Assembly (NCBI RefSeq): GCF_009828855.1
Contig: NZ_WUAG01000001.1
Span: forward strand, 1,674,001-1,738,000
Direction: 5' to 3'
Length of the DNA stretch: 64,000 nucleotides
From: Psychromonas sp. L1A2
GTDB taxonomy: Bacteria > Pseudomonadota > Gammaproteobacteria > Enterobacterales > Psychromonadaceae
Positions 9,059-15,228 of this stretch are shown one piece after another; position 1 is the first letter of the stretch; the number at the start of each line of letters is the position of its first letter. Both the position numbers and the translations under genes were made by a program. The notes under the pieces are model-generated. The model was not told the DNA's origin. It was given only the letters and a program-made list of their open reading frames with translations, and searched no databases.

Positions 9059-9472
9059 CTAACAGCTTTATTAACTCACAAAATGTCATTTTAACGGTGA
9101 AAAAACGACAAGAGTTAATGATTAAAATATTATTATTACTTTACGTTCATTTATCTATAAAACAAAGAGATATAGTTCACTTGTGAATTTCTAATCATCT
9201 AAAAACGTGGGATGTTGCAATATTTACGGTGGAAATACTGCAGGTGAGAGAGATATCACAAAAGTTTTGGACTGCCATTCATTGAAGTTAGTTCGAAAAC
9301 CAAAGGGATCAATATAGCGATCAGTAATGCGTTTTTAGCCAGACAAGGTTTGATATCATTAAAGGATTTGTGGATTAATATTCACTATTAATCATAAGAT
9401 GAACCTTCCTGTGCGGAGCCGCATGCAGGTTGGTGTGGGGGCTGGAGGTTAGATACCTCCGGCTATCCGATT
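9059..9472 (+). mobile_element. Hybrid attC / group IIC intron remnant, copy 1
   Basis: About 414 bp repeat, antisense to the cassettes. The left part begins at the attC R' box (CTAACAGC, bottom strand) with an attC-like inverted repeat (TTAACTC ... GAGTTAA) and a small hairpin with loop ACGGTGG. The right part has the tail of a reverse transcriptase frame (FLARQGLISLKDLWI, stop 9389-9391), domain V at 9401-9434 and a domain VI hairpin ending CCGAT. Domain V is altered: CCTTCC replaces CCGCCC of the canonical copy, so the catalytic CGC triad is lost and two pairs are broken. About 93-95% identical to copies at 9946 and 12228 by eye. Confidence 0.8.
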
Positions 9473-9480
9473 AGGTGAAT

Positions 9481-9939
9481 TTATACTTGTACCATATAGA
9501 AACAGTTTTCCAGTGGAATTTCTTCCGGATAATCAGCCATAAAAAAGCCAAGTTTTGTATAAGCTTGAATTGCACTTTTATTGTGCCCTAATACAAATAG
9601 TGAGCATGAATCAGTTTTTAACTCTGTTTTACCCAGAACACCCAACTTTTGTATTAAGTGGGAAGCGATACCTTGCCCGCGAAAATTAGGGTTAACAATT
9701 AATCGACCAAGATGACACTTATCAAGTCTTAGATAATATTGCCCAAATGCCAATAAATTTCCTTCAACCGAAACCAGAGAGAATGACTTTAGTGAATCAA
9801 GTTTTAAGTCACTCTTAAAAGAACTTAAATCAAATGGATATCTAAAACCAGGTCCAGACCAAATACTTAATTCTTCCTCGGTCGAAAACCAAGACATGAT
9901 TTCAATAAAATTTGCATCAGAAGGTTGATTTAAACGCAT
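9481..9939 (-). CDS. GNAT-family N-acetyltransferase (integron cassette)
   Basis: 152 residues from the ATG at 9939; a GTG two codons upstream is possible. The acetyl-CoA site is seen as LIVNPNFRGQGIASHLIQKL (motif A, RGQGIA), followed by the C-terminal ALQAYTKLGF-like block (AIQAYTKLGFF). The ribosome site AGGTG is formed by the attC R' box (GTTAGGT) itself, typical of cassettes. The 3' end runs into attC R'' (CACCTAA) interrupted by the intron remnant. The acetylated substrate is unknown. Confidence 0.85.
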   Translation of the reverse strand: MRLNQPSDANFIEIMSWFSTEEELSIWSGPGFRYPFDLSSFKSDLKLDSLKSFSLVSVEGNLLAFGQYYLRLDKCHLGRLIVNPNFRGQGIASHLIQKLGVLGKTELKTDSCSLFVLGHNKSAIQAYTKLGFFMADYPEEIPLENCFYMVQV

Positions 9940-9945
9940 ATTCAC

Positions 9946-10353
9946 CTAACAGCTTTATTAACTCACAAAATGTCATTTTAACGGTGGAAAAACGACAAGA
10001 GTTAATGATTAAAATATTATTATTACTTTACGTTGGTTTATCGATAAAACAAAGAGATATAGTTTGCTTGTGAATTTTTAATCATCTAAAAGCGTGGGAC
10101 GTTGCAATATTTACGGTGGAAATACTGCAGGTGAGAGACATATCACAAAAATTTTGGACAGCCATTCATTGAAGTTAGTTCGAAAAATAAAGGGATCAAT
10201 ATAGCGATCAGTAATGCGTTTTTAGCCAGACAAGGTTTGATGTCATTAAAGGATTTGTGGATTAATATTCACTATTCATCATAAGATTAACCACCCTGTG
10301 CGGAGCCGCATGCAGGGTGGTGGCTGGAGGTTAGATACCACCGGCTACCCGAT
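9946..10353 (+). mobile_element. Hybrid attC / group IIC intron remnant, copy 2
   Basis: Same module as 9059-9472. Domain V (10289-10322) begins AACCACCCTG, i.e. CAC in place of the CGC triad, but its stem pairs fully. The TGGGG linker between domains V and VI is missing, and domain VI has ACCACC instead of ACCTCC. The reverse transcriptase tail is still open and reads through two extra Ser codons to TAA. The left end coincides with the R' box of the GNAT cassette. Confidence 0.8.
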
Positions 10354-11258
10354 TAGAGGGCAGGAGGAAAATCTCGGATAATGGGATATGCTCTACCTAG
10401 CTTTTTAGATGAAAGTGAGCATAATTTATTGTTAGGAACACCAATACTCAGTAATTTATAATGTGTATCTGAAACACCATTATTTTCTTCTCCTCTATGG
10501 TTCCAATTCCTCCACAATGCATCTGGATATGCATTTAAAATACACTTGAAATATGGAACATCGATCTCATTAATAGAGTGACCAAGCACAATAATCTTTT
10601 TAACATCACCATATTTCTCAAGGTGTTCCCTATGCTTTTCGAGTATTTCATTAACAGGCTTATGAAATCTATCGGTTACAGATGCGAGGGTTTGATATGA
10701 CTCCTCAAACCAAGGCTGATTAGTATTTGATTCCATAGATGAGGATTTATTACCATTCCCTATACCATGTCCAAATATCACGTTAAATCTAGCTTTACCA
10801 TGAATATGCAGGACATCTTCATCTGGTACTGAATACACATCTTGAAGAGTAGATGTATAATTAAAGTTTATAAATTTAAACCCTGTAGGGAAGTCCATAA
10901 ACTTAATAGCTTGCTTTACATCTATTCCTCTAATCCAAGTTCTAAATGCACTTTGTATATCGTCTACTAACTCATCTGTTTTTTGGGATATTTCGTCATT
11001 ATAGCCGTTCACGTATTTAGATGACTCTATCATGTCATCCATGCTTGGTTCACATGCAGAACTCTCTCTGAAGTTATCCTCCTCAAATAGTCCTAAATTT
11101 TCTTCGAAATTTGACCATTCTTGATCATCAAAAAAGTCTGAAAAATGTACAAAGTAATCATCGAGTTGATCATTATATTGCTTGTGAAAATACCAATAAC
11201 TTGTAGGTAAACTGTTTTGTATATCAAATCCATTACCGACGATAACTAAAGTTGTCAA
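10353..11258 (-). CDS. AbiH-family protein (integron cassette, putative phage defence)
   Basis: 301 residues, starting with TTG at 11258 behind an AGAG ribosome site. The N-terminus TLVIVGNGFDIQNSLPTSY is the hallmark of the AbiH family (PF14253), whose founding member causes abortive infection in Lactococcus. Further family-like blocks are FINFNYTSTLQDVY, LHIHGKA, IFGHGIGN and IIVLGHSINEIDVPYF. The stop codon TAA falls inside the attC R'' box (CTCTAAC), and the intron remnant follows directly. A compact attC-like site lies before the start. The molecular activity of AbiH is not established. Confidence 0.8.
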   Translation of the reverse strand: MTTLVIVGNGFDIQNSLPTSYWYFHKQYNDQLDDYFVHFSDFFDDQEWSNFEENLGLFEEDNFRESSACEPSMDDMIESSKYVNGYNDEISQKTDELVDDIQSAFRTWIRGIDVKQAIKFMDFPTGFKFINFNYTSTLQDVYSVPDEDVLHIHGKARFNVIFGHGIGNGNKSSSMESNTNQPWFEESYQTLASVTDRFHKPVNEILEKHREHLEKYGDVKKIIVLGHSINEIDVPYFKCILNAYPDALWRNWNHRGEENNGVSDTHYKLLSIGVPNNKLCSLSSKKLGRAYPIIRDFPPAL

Positions 11259-11332
11259 TCTAAGCTCTCTATATATTAAACAAAGTAAATCAAAAAAATT
11301 TAGGTATGTGGGGAATCACTCAATATATTGCC

Positions 11333-11374
11333 CTCTAACGCTGTTTTAGTTCCGTTTTAAATGCCTTGTTAACT
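11333..11374 (-). other. Compact attC-like recombination site before the abiH cassette
   Basis: Minus strand: R''-like GTTAACAA, then GGCATTTAAAACGGAAC, then AGCGTTAGAG with an R'-like GTTAGAG. The ends are normal for attC, but the whole is about 42 bp, shorter than usual sites, so an internal deletion is likely. 11259-11332 shows nothing else. Confidence 0.5.
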
Positions 11375-11386
11375 TTACTTACAATG

Positions 11387-11467
11387 CAAAAGTGCTGGAT
11401 ACCCATCTATTTTTAATCCTAAGGCTTTGATTTTGTTGCGATGAACTATTGGATGTCCAATACTTTT
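11387..11467 (-). repeat. Imperfect palindromic element, copy 2 (inverted)
   Basis: Ends AAGTGCTGGATACCCAT and ATTGGATGTCCAATACTT are imperfect inverted repeats (about 12 of 17 pairs). The interior matches the reverse complement of 8251-8325. As at 8251, it lies directly left of a truncated intron end. Confidence 0.7.
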
Positions 11468-11472
11468 CTACA

Positions 11473-11493
11473 AGATACCTCCGGCTCCCGATT
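11473..11493 (+). mobile_element. Group IIC intron 3' end fragment (domain VI tail only)
   Basis: Only GATACCTCCGGCTCCCGATT remains, the 3' strand of domain VI with one base missing. It abuts the attC R'' (GCATAAC, minus strand) downstream of the DUF4145 cassette gene. Confidence 0.6.
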
Positions 11494-11520
11494 ATGCAGC
11501 AACAACTCGGTATATTAAAA

Positions 11521-12210
11521 TTAAACACCTGCGATATGTGATTCAAGATCTTTAATATTGGTAGGTAATTCATAAATATATTCGAAAAGGTATTCCAATA
11601 GATCTATCATGGCTTTTGCTACTTCTTCATTTGGCTCTTTACTCTCATCAAAATGTGCACCTAAATTTCCACCTTTTCTGATAAGGTGTGCCAAATTGTT
11701 TAGGGGCTCGACCCAATCTACAGAGCCTTTAGCGGCTTCAATTGCACTTGCTAAATTCTTTTTTCGTTCGCCTTCAGGAAGTAAATAATAAAATATCCCC
11801 TCTAGTGTTCTCCTACAGCCTACGGCTGTAGCTATATAGTTTTTTGAATTATAGGAAACTAGTGAAGACTCATATGCAATTTGTAATTGCTCAGGAATAT
11901 ATTTTGTATAGTCTTTTTTTGCACGTATTGAGCTCATTTCTGGGTACATATAAAGGTTATCTAAATCTGTAACCTCATCGGCTTTTGATTTAGGCCCCAT
12001 ACAGTAAAAATTTGCATCATGGTCACAAGAAGGACAAGGCGAAGAAAAATTGAAAGCCTTACGAAATTGCATGTCATTAACAGGGTTTTCCAATTTAAAA
12101 ATTACTTGTTCTGAGCATTCAGGACAATGTGTTTTGATTGAAAACGGCAAATAATATTGATTTCCATACCAATGCCACCTTTTAACTGAGCTTAATGATA
12201 ATTTTTGCAC
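11521..12210 (-). CDS. Zinc-ribbon DUF4145-domain protein (integron cassette)
   Basis: 229 residues from the GTG at 12210, preceded by AGGA at 6 nt; the open frame further upstream runs into the intron/attC repeat and is not used. The N-terminus has two CxxC pairs (Cys29/32 and Cys59/62), likely a zinc ribbon. The C-terminal half has the DUF4145 signature: ATAVGCRRTLEGIFYYLL, then HLIRKGGNLGAH. DUF4145 occurs alone or fused to restriction and defence proteins, but its function is unknown. The cassette stop is followed by an R'' remnant and an intron end fragment. Confidence 0.7.
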   Translation of the reverse strand: MQKLSLSSVKRWHWYGNQYYLPFSIKTHCPECSEQVIFKLENPVNDMQFRKAFNFSSPCPSCDHDANFYCMGPKSKADEVTDLDNLYMYPEMSSIRAKKDYTKYIPEQLQIAYESSLVSYNSKNYIATAVGCRRTLEGIFYYLLPEGERKKNLASAIEAAKGSVDWVEPLNNLAHLIRKGGNLGAHFDESKEPNEEVAKAMIDLLEYLFEYIYELPTNIKDLESHIAGV

Positions 12211-12227
12211 GATAGTTCCTTTGATGC

Positions 12228-12662
12228 ATAACAGCTTTATTAACTCACAAAATGTCATTTTAACGTTGAAAAAGCGACAAGAGTTAATGATTAAAAATAT
12301 TATTATTACTTTACGTTGATTCATCTATAAAACAAAGAGATATAGTTCACTTGTGAATTTCTAATCATCTAAAAGCGTGGGACGTTGCAATATTTACGGT
12401 GGAAACACTGCAGATGAGAGACATATCCTGCAGGTGATAGGCATATCACAAAAGCTTTGGACAGACATTCATTGAAGTTAGTTCGAAAAATAAAGGGATC
12501 AATATAGCGATCAGTAATGCATTTTTAGCCAGACAAGGTTTGATATCATTAAAGGATTTGTGGATTCATATTTACTACTCATCATAAGATGAACCGCCCT
12601 GTGCGGAGCCGCATGCAGGGTGGTGTGGGGGCTGGAGGTTAGATACCTCCGGCTACCCGATT
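12228..12662 (+). mobile_element. Hybrid attC / group IIC intron remnant, copy 3 (best preserved)
   Basis: Same module as 9059 and 9946 with a short internal duplication near 12410-12450 (CTGCAG.TGA.AG.CATATC repeated). Domain V (12591-12624) is canonical for group IIC: AACCGCC with the CGC triad, a GGAGCC tip and a GGGTGGT return strand with a G-U pair. The domain VI hairpin CTGGAGG/CCTCCGG ends CCCGAT. The reverse transcriptase tail (AFLARQGLISLKDLWI) is open to TAA. The left boundary is the R' box ATAACAGC of the DUF4145 cassette. Confidence 0.85.
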
Positions 12663-12665
12663 ATA

Positions 12666-13088
12666 TCAGACCGTTACGGCAGGCGATTTTGCTAGAAAAT
12701 CATCAAACTCTTTCTCAAATTCACTTTGTAATGACTTAAAGCCAAAAGCAAAATTACCATTTTTTTTCAAAAAGTCTGAAAACCATTTTTGCTTAGTTTT
12801 TGATAACACGATTGGAGGGTTAAACACTTTAATAGATCCTTCCTCACCAAACATTTCTAGGTGTTTATCAGAAACATCAACGTCAGCAACTTCGAAAGTA
12901 TATGCGATATAGTAATCGCTTGAATTTGGATCGGTACGGTGAATTAACCAGACTCTTCCACCATTTTCCCAAGCATCAACTACGATTGACTCTTTCATGC
13001 TATTAAGCTTCGTAAATACATATGGCTGAGGATTAGAAAGTGGGTTTCCCTCTTCCCAACTTTTATGGTACTGAATAAAGTGTTTCAT
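12666..13088 (-). CDS. Unknown protein (integron cassette)
   Basis: 140 residues with an AGGA ribosome site before ATG. It is soluble and acidic, with no recognised domain. Strands alternate with polar turns (ESIVVDAWENGGRVWLIH, YYIAYTFEVADVDV), and a helical C-terminal tail is rich in Phe and Lys (LQSEFEKEFDDFLAK). It lies between a full attC (13105-13206) and the intron remnant at 12228-12662. Function cannot be assigned. Confidence 0.7.
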   Translation of the reverse strand: MKHFIQYHKSWEEGNPLSNPQPYVFTKLNSMKESIVVDAWENGGRVWLIHRTDPNSSDYYIAYTFEVADVDVSDKHLEMFGEEGSIKVFNPPIVLSKTKQKWFSDFLKKNGNFAFGFKSLQSEFEKEFDDFLAKSPAVTV

Positions 13089-13104
13089 GAATTTCCTATT
13101 TTGA

Positions 13105-13206
13105 TATAACGCTTTGCTAAGCGCGCAAAAAATTGTTGGCTAAAATTAGCGAGGAACGAGCAAAAAGCCAACTGTTTTTTGTCCGTTTAAGCAACTTGTT
13201 AGATGC
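13105..13206 (-). other. Complete attC recombination site
   Basis: Read on the minus strand: R'' ATCTAACAA, L'' GTTGCTTAAACGG, an internal stem (GTTGGCT ... AGCCAAC with flanking A/T runs), L' GCGCGCTTAGCAAAGC and R' GTTATAT. The outer arms TAACAAGTTGCTTAAACG and TAACGCTTTGCTAAGCG pair as in Vibrio/Shewanella-type attC sites. The stop codon of the upstream cassette lies in R''. This is the only intact, intron-free attC in the island. Confidence 0.85.
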
Positions 13207-14572
13207 CATGAGGCGACAAACCTGTCAGCACCGTATATGCAGTGCATGCTCTATCAAATAAGTCATCATATGTTAAAAATTCATCGATAGTATACTGTTG
13301 AATTATCATCTCTTTATACCGATTAATATCTGCGACATTATTGAAACTGGATTGAGTCGAACGACTCATGATCAGACTTGTTTGGCACTTAGTATGTATA
13401 CCGGGGTAGCGTGTTTTTATTTGATTATAATGTTCTCTAATATAATGAACCCACTCAGCTGTTTGAAAAGCAGCTTGACCAACTTCTGCTCTAGGCTGTC
13501 CTTGTTTTGTCGCTACCTTTTTAGAAGCTCTTTCTAATTCAACTAATTTATAAGATTGGTCTGCATATATAACAATAAAGTCAGGTTCTACATAAGTTTT
13601 TCCGATTGGTGATAACTCATCTGCGGGGTAATGTAACTGTGGTTTACTTTCACAACTGCCATACACATCTAAAAGAATCGGATGCTTTTCAATTAACTTA
13701 TGGAATACATCTTCAGTTTCATGAGATTGAAATAATAATACATTTTTAAAGTCGTCAATCGCTTGTTTTAATTTCCCCAAACGATTTGTATAGTTTTCTA
13801 CCCATTGGTTTGTTGCCCCCATACTTATTGAGCCACCTTTATCACCATCGGGGTTAGATAGAGTCTTAGCGAAATCACGCCTTAAGTCATTTTTTACGCG
13901 TAAATTTATTATTCTTTTGTCCCAAGCTTCAAAGGATGACTGACCATAAATCTCGATATAATTGAAAAAACATCGATTGTTTAAATCTGCAGGAAAGAAA
14001 CCCATTTTTTCAATTATGTAAGGCTCGCCAAAGGCAGTCGTTGTATCAGGTAAATGTGGATCTAAAACGATACCATACGCACCAAAAGTCATATGACAGA
14101 TAAGGTTTTTTAAATTTGTTTTTACTTGTTTTAAGTGTAAAGAAACATTTAAATCATCGTTTACTGCAGTTTTTTGATAAGAAACATTTTTAATTTTACC
14201 TTTCCAAACTGAAGAAGGTATATGTTCTTTGGGTACAATTCTGTATATACCAATAGGTTTTCCTGTCAAACCATTATCGTCGATAAACTTTGTAACTTCC
14301 TTTGGCGTTTTTGTGGGTTCCAGATCAACTTTAAAAGCTGGTCCACCTGCAATATACCATTGATGTTCAGGCTCATTCGCAACCTCATTAATCACAACAC
14401 CATCTTCTGCAAGGATCACTTCAAATGCTTCTGAATTCAAAAATGGGGAAATTGAATGCCTGGGATAACCAGCGCCTTTAGGAGGTAAAGAAGTGAAATT
14501 ATCGTATGTTTCTCTATATTTTGAAATATACTCGAAAATAAAATCCCGGAGTTTATCGATTTCAATGCTCAT
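13199..14572 (-). CDS. Shedu-like (DUF4263) PD-(D/E)XK-type protein (integron cassette, putative defence)
   Basis: 457 residues. The C-terminal third resembles the Shedu/DUF4263 nuclease domain: HKLIEKHPILLDVYG, then EPDFIVIY (Glu329, Asp331), then YKLVELERAS (Glu345, Glu347) and AEVGQAAFQTAEWVHYI (Gln366). The usual ExK is ExE here, with Lys351/352 nearby. The N-terminal 280 residues are unlike known nucleases and may sense the trigger. The start follows attC R' (GTTAGATGCC); the TAA stop lies in the next attC R''. The family assignment rests on pattern only. Confidence 0.6.
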   Translation of the reverse strand: MSIEIDKLRDFIFEYISKYRETYDNFTSLPPKGAGYPRHSISPFLNSEAFEVILAEDGVVINEVANEPEHQWYIAGGPAFKVDLEPTKTPKEVTKFIDDNGLTGKPIGIYRIVPKEHIPSSVWKGKIKNVSYQKTAVNDDLNVSLHLKQVKTNLKNLICHMTFGAYGIVLDPHLPDTTTAFGEPYIIEKMGFFPADLNNRCFFNYIEIYGQSSFEAWDKRIINLRVKNDLRRDFAKTLSNPDGDKGGSISMGATNQWVENYTNRLGKLKQAIDDFKNVLLFQSHETEDVFHKLIEKHPILLDVYGSCESKPQLHYPADELSPIGKTYVEPDFIVIYADQSYKLVELERASKKVATKQGQPRAEVGQAAFQTAEWVHYIREHYNQIKTRYPGIHTKCQTSLIMSRSTQSSFNNVADINRYKEMIIQQYTIDEFLTYDDLFDRACTAYTVLTGLSPHGI

Positions 14573-14585
14573 AACTTCCCTTTGG

Positions 14586-14642
14586 CATCTAACAGTGTAA
14601 CTAAGCCGAATTATTCCGTATTTACGGTGGAAATACGGAATA
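14586..14642 (-). other. attC R' end and adjoining hairpin, right edge of the cassette cluster
   Basis: Minus strand CTGTTAGAT (R', GTTRRRY) lies 8 bp before the Shedu-like gene start region. It is preceded by a perfect 12-bp hairpin, TATTCCGTATTT / AAATACGGAATA, with loop ACGGTGG (14612-14642, plus strand). The same loop and inner stem occur in all three hybrid intron/attC modules. No integrase gene or further cassette lies beyond it. Confidence 0.55.
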
Positions 14643-14741
14643 GTTTAATTTGATAAATTAGAGGTTACTTTAGTGCAATAAAACATTAAATCAATAATTT
14701 AAATAAAAACATAAAACCTTTCTCATGTGGAAAGGCGGAAA

Positions 14742-14772
14742 AATTCTGTATTTACCGCAGAAACACGGAATT
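14742..14772 (+). repeat. Second AATTC-type hairpin related to 14612-14642
   Basis: Arms AATTCTGTATTT and AAACACGGAATT around loop ACCGCAG; 10 of 12 Watson-Crick pairs with two G-T. The same family as the hairpin 130 bp to the left. Confidence 0.55.
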
Positions 14773-14799
14773 GAGTTTTCTGTAGATAATAAAATATTA

Positions 14800-14830
14800 C
14801 TCAACGCGGCTATAACTCTCCACCGTTGAG
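14800..14830 (-). repeat. Small hairpin repeat, inverted copy of 7810-7841
   Basis: CTCAACG/CGTTGAG arms; the reverse complement nearly matches 7810-7841. Confidence 0.7.
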
Positions 14831-14845
14831 CTTTCCCAAGCAATG

Positions 14846-14937
14846 AATACCTTTCTGCAACAGCAAACAGGACGTTTGCTGTAAGTTCATCCGGCACAGG
14901 GAAGTGCCGTATGAACTGGTGCGTTAAGAAAGGTATT
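14846..14937. repeat. Three-way-junction palindromic element
   Basis: Outer stem AATACCTTTCT (14846-14856) with AGAAAGGTATT (14927-14937) encloses two hairpins: CAGCAAAC/GTTTGCTG (14861-14881) and AGTTCAT-CCGGCAC / GTGCCG-TATGAACT (14884-14917). Noncoding; the structure is visible directly and resembles REP-type extragenic elements. Confidence 0.75.
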
Positions 14938-14964
14938 TATTGATTGGATTAGAAAGCGATTCGG

Positions 14965-15071
14965 TGTCAGTTTCTTTGCCTACTTTCTTTTCTGATAAAA
15001 GAAAGTAGAGTCGCCGACAGGGCGAAAATACTGCAATTAATAATCTAAATGCCACAACGAGCGAAGACGAG
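14965..15071 (-). repeat. Extragenic repeat, inverted copy of 7446-7549
   Basis: Contains the hairpin CTTTCTTTT ... AAAAGAAAG and the block GTCGCCGACAGGGCGAAAAT. See 7446-7549 for the match. Confidence 0.75.
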
Positions 15072-15115
15072 TTAAAGGGCAATCAAATCAGTAAATAATA
15101 TCGTAGAAATATGAA

Positions 15116-15165
15116 TTCCCACGCGGAGCATGGGAACTAGGAGATCCCCACTCAGACCATGGGGA
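15116..15165. repeat. Tandem REP-like palindromes
   Basis: Two short palindromes in tandem: TTCCCACGCGGAGCATGGGAA (written to its first 20: TTCCCACGCGGAGCATGGGA) and ATCCCCACTCAGACCATGGG with its GA end, linked by CTAGGAG. Palindromes of the type CCCACGC-nnn-GCATGGG are common extragenic repeats in gammaproteobacteria. Confidence 0.65.
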
Positions 15166-15228
15166 CTAGAAACGCTGGAGTACAGGAACTAAAAAGCAGC
15201 ACCATTCCTGCGCTGAATTTCTATCTCA

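Noticed and set aside
9059-9472. Retron or diversity-generating element
   Set aside because: Only the last ~45 codons of a reverse transcriptase are present, followed by group II domain V and VI; no msr/msd or template repeat.
11379-11573. 64-codon minus-strand frame
   Set aside because: It is composed of the palindromic element and the intron end and overlaps the DUF4145 gene.
12211-12324. Upstream extension of the DUF4145 frame to 12324
   Set aside because: It runs through the intron/attC module, and the GTG at 12210 has the ribosome site; the extension is chance.
14691-14897. 68-codon minus-strand frame
   Set aside because: It overlaps several hairpin repeats, has no ribosome site and an unconvincing composition.
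8336-15071. CRISPR array
   Set aside because: Repeats are ~410 bp modules between genes, not short repeats with uniform spacers; no cas genes.
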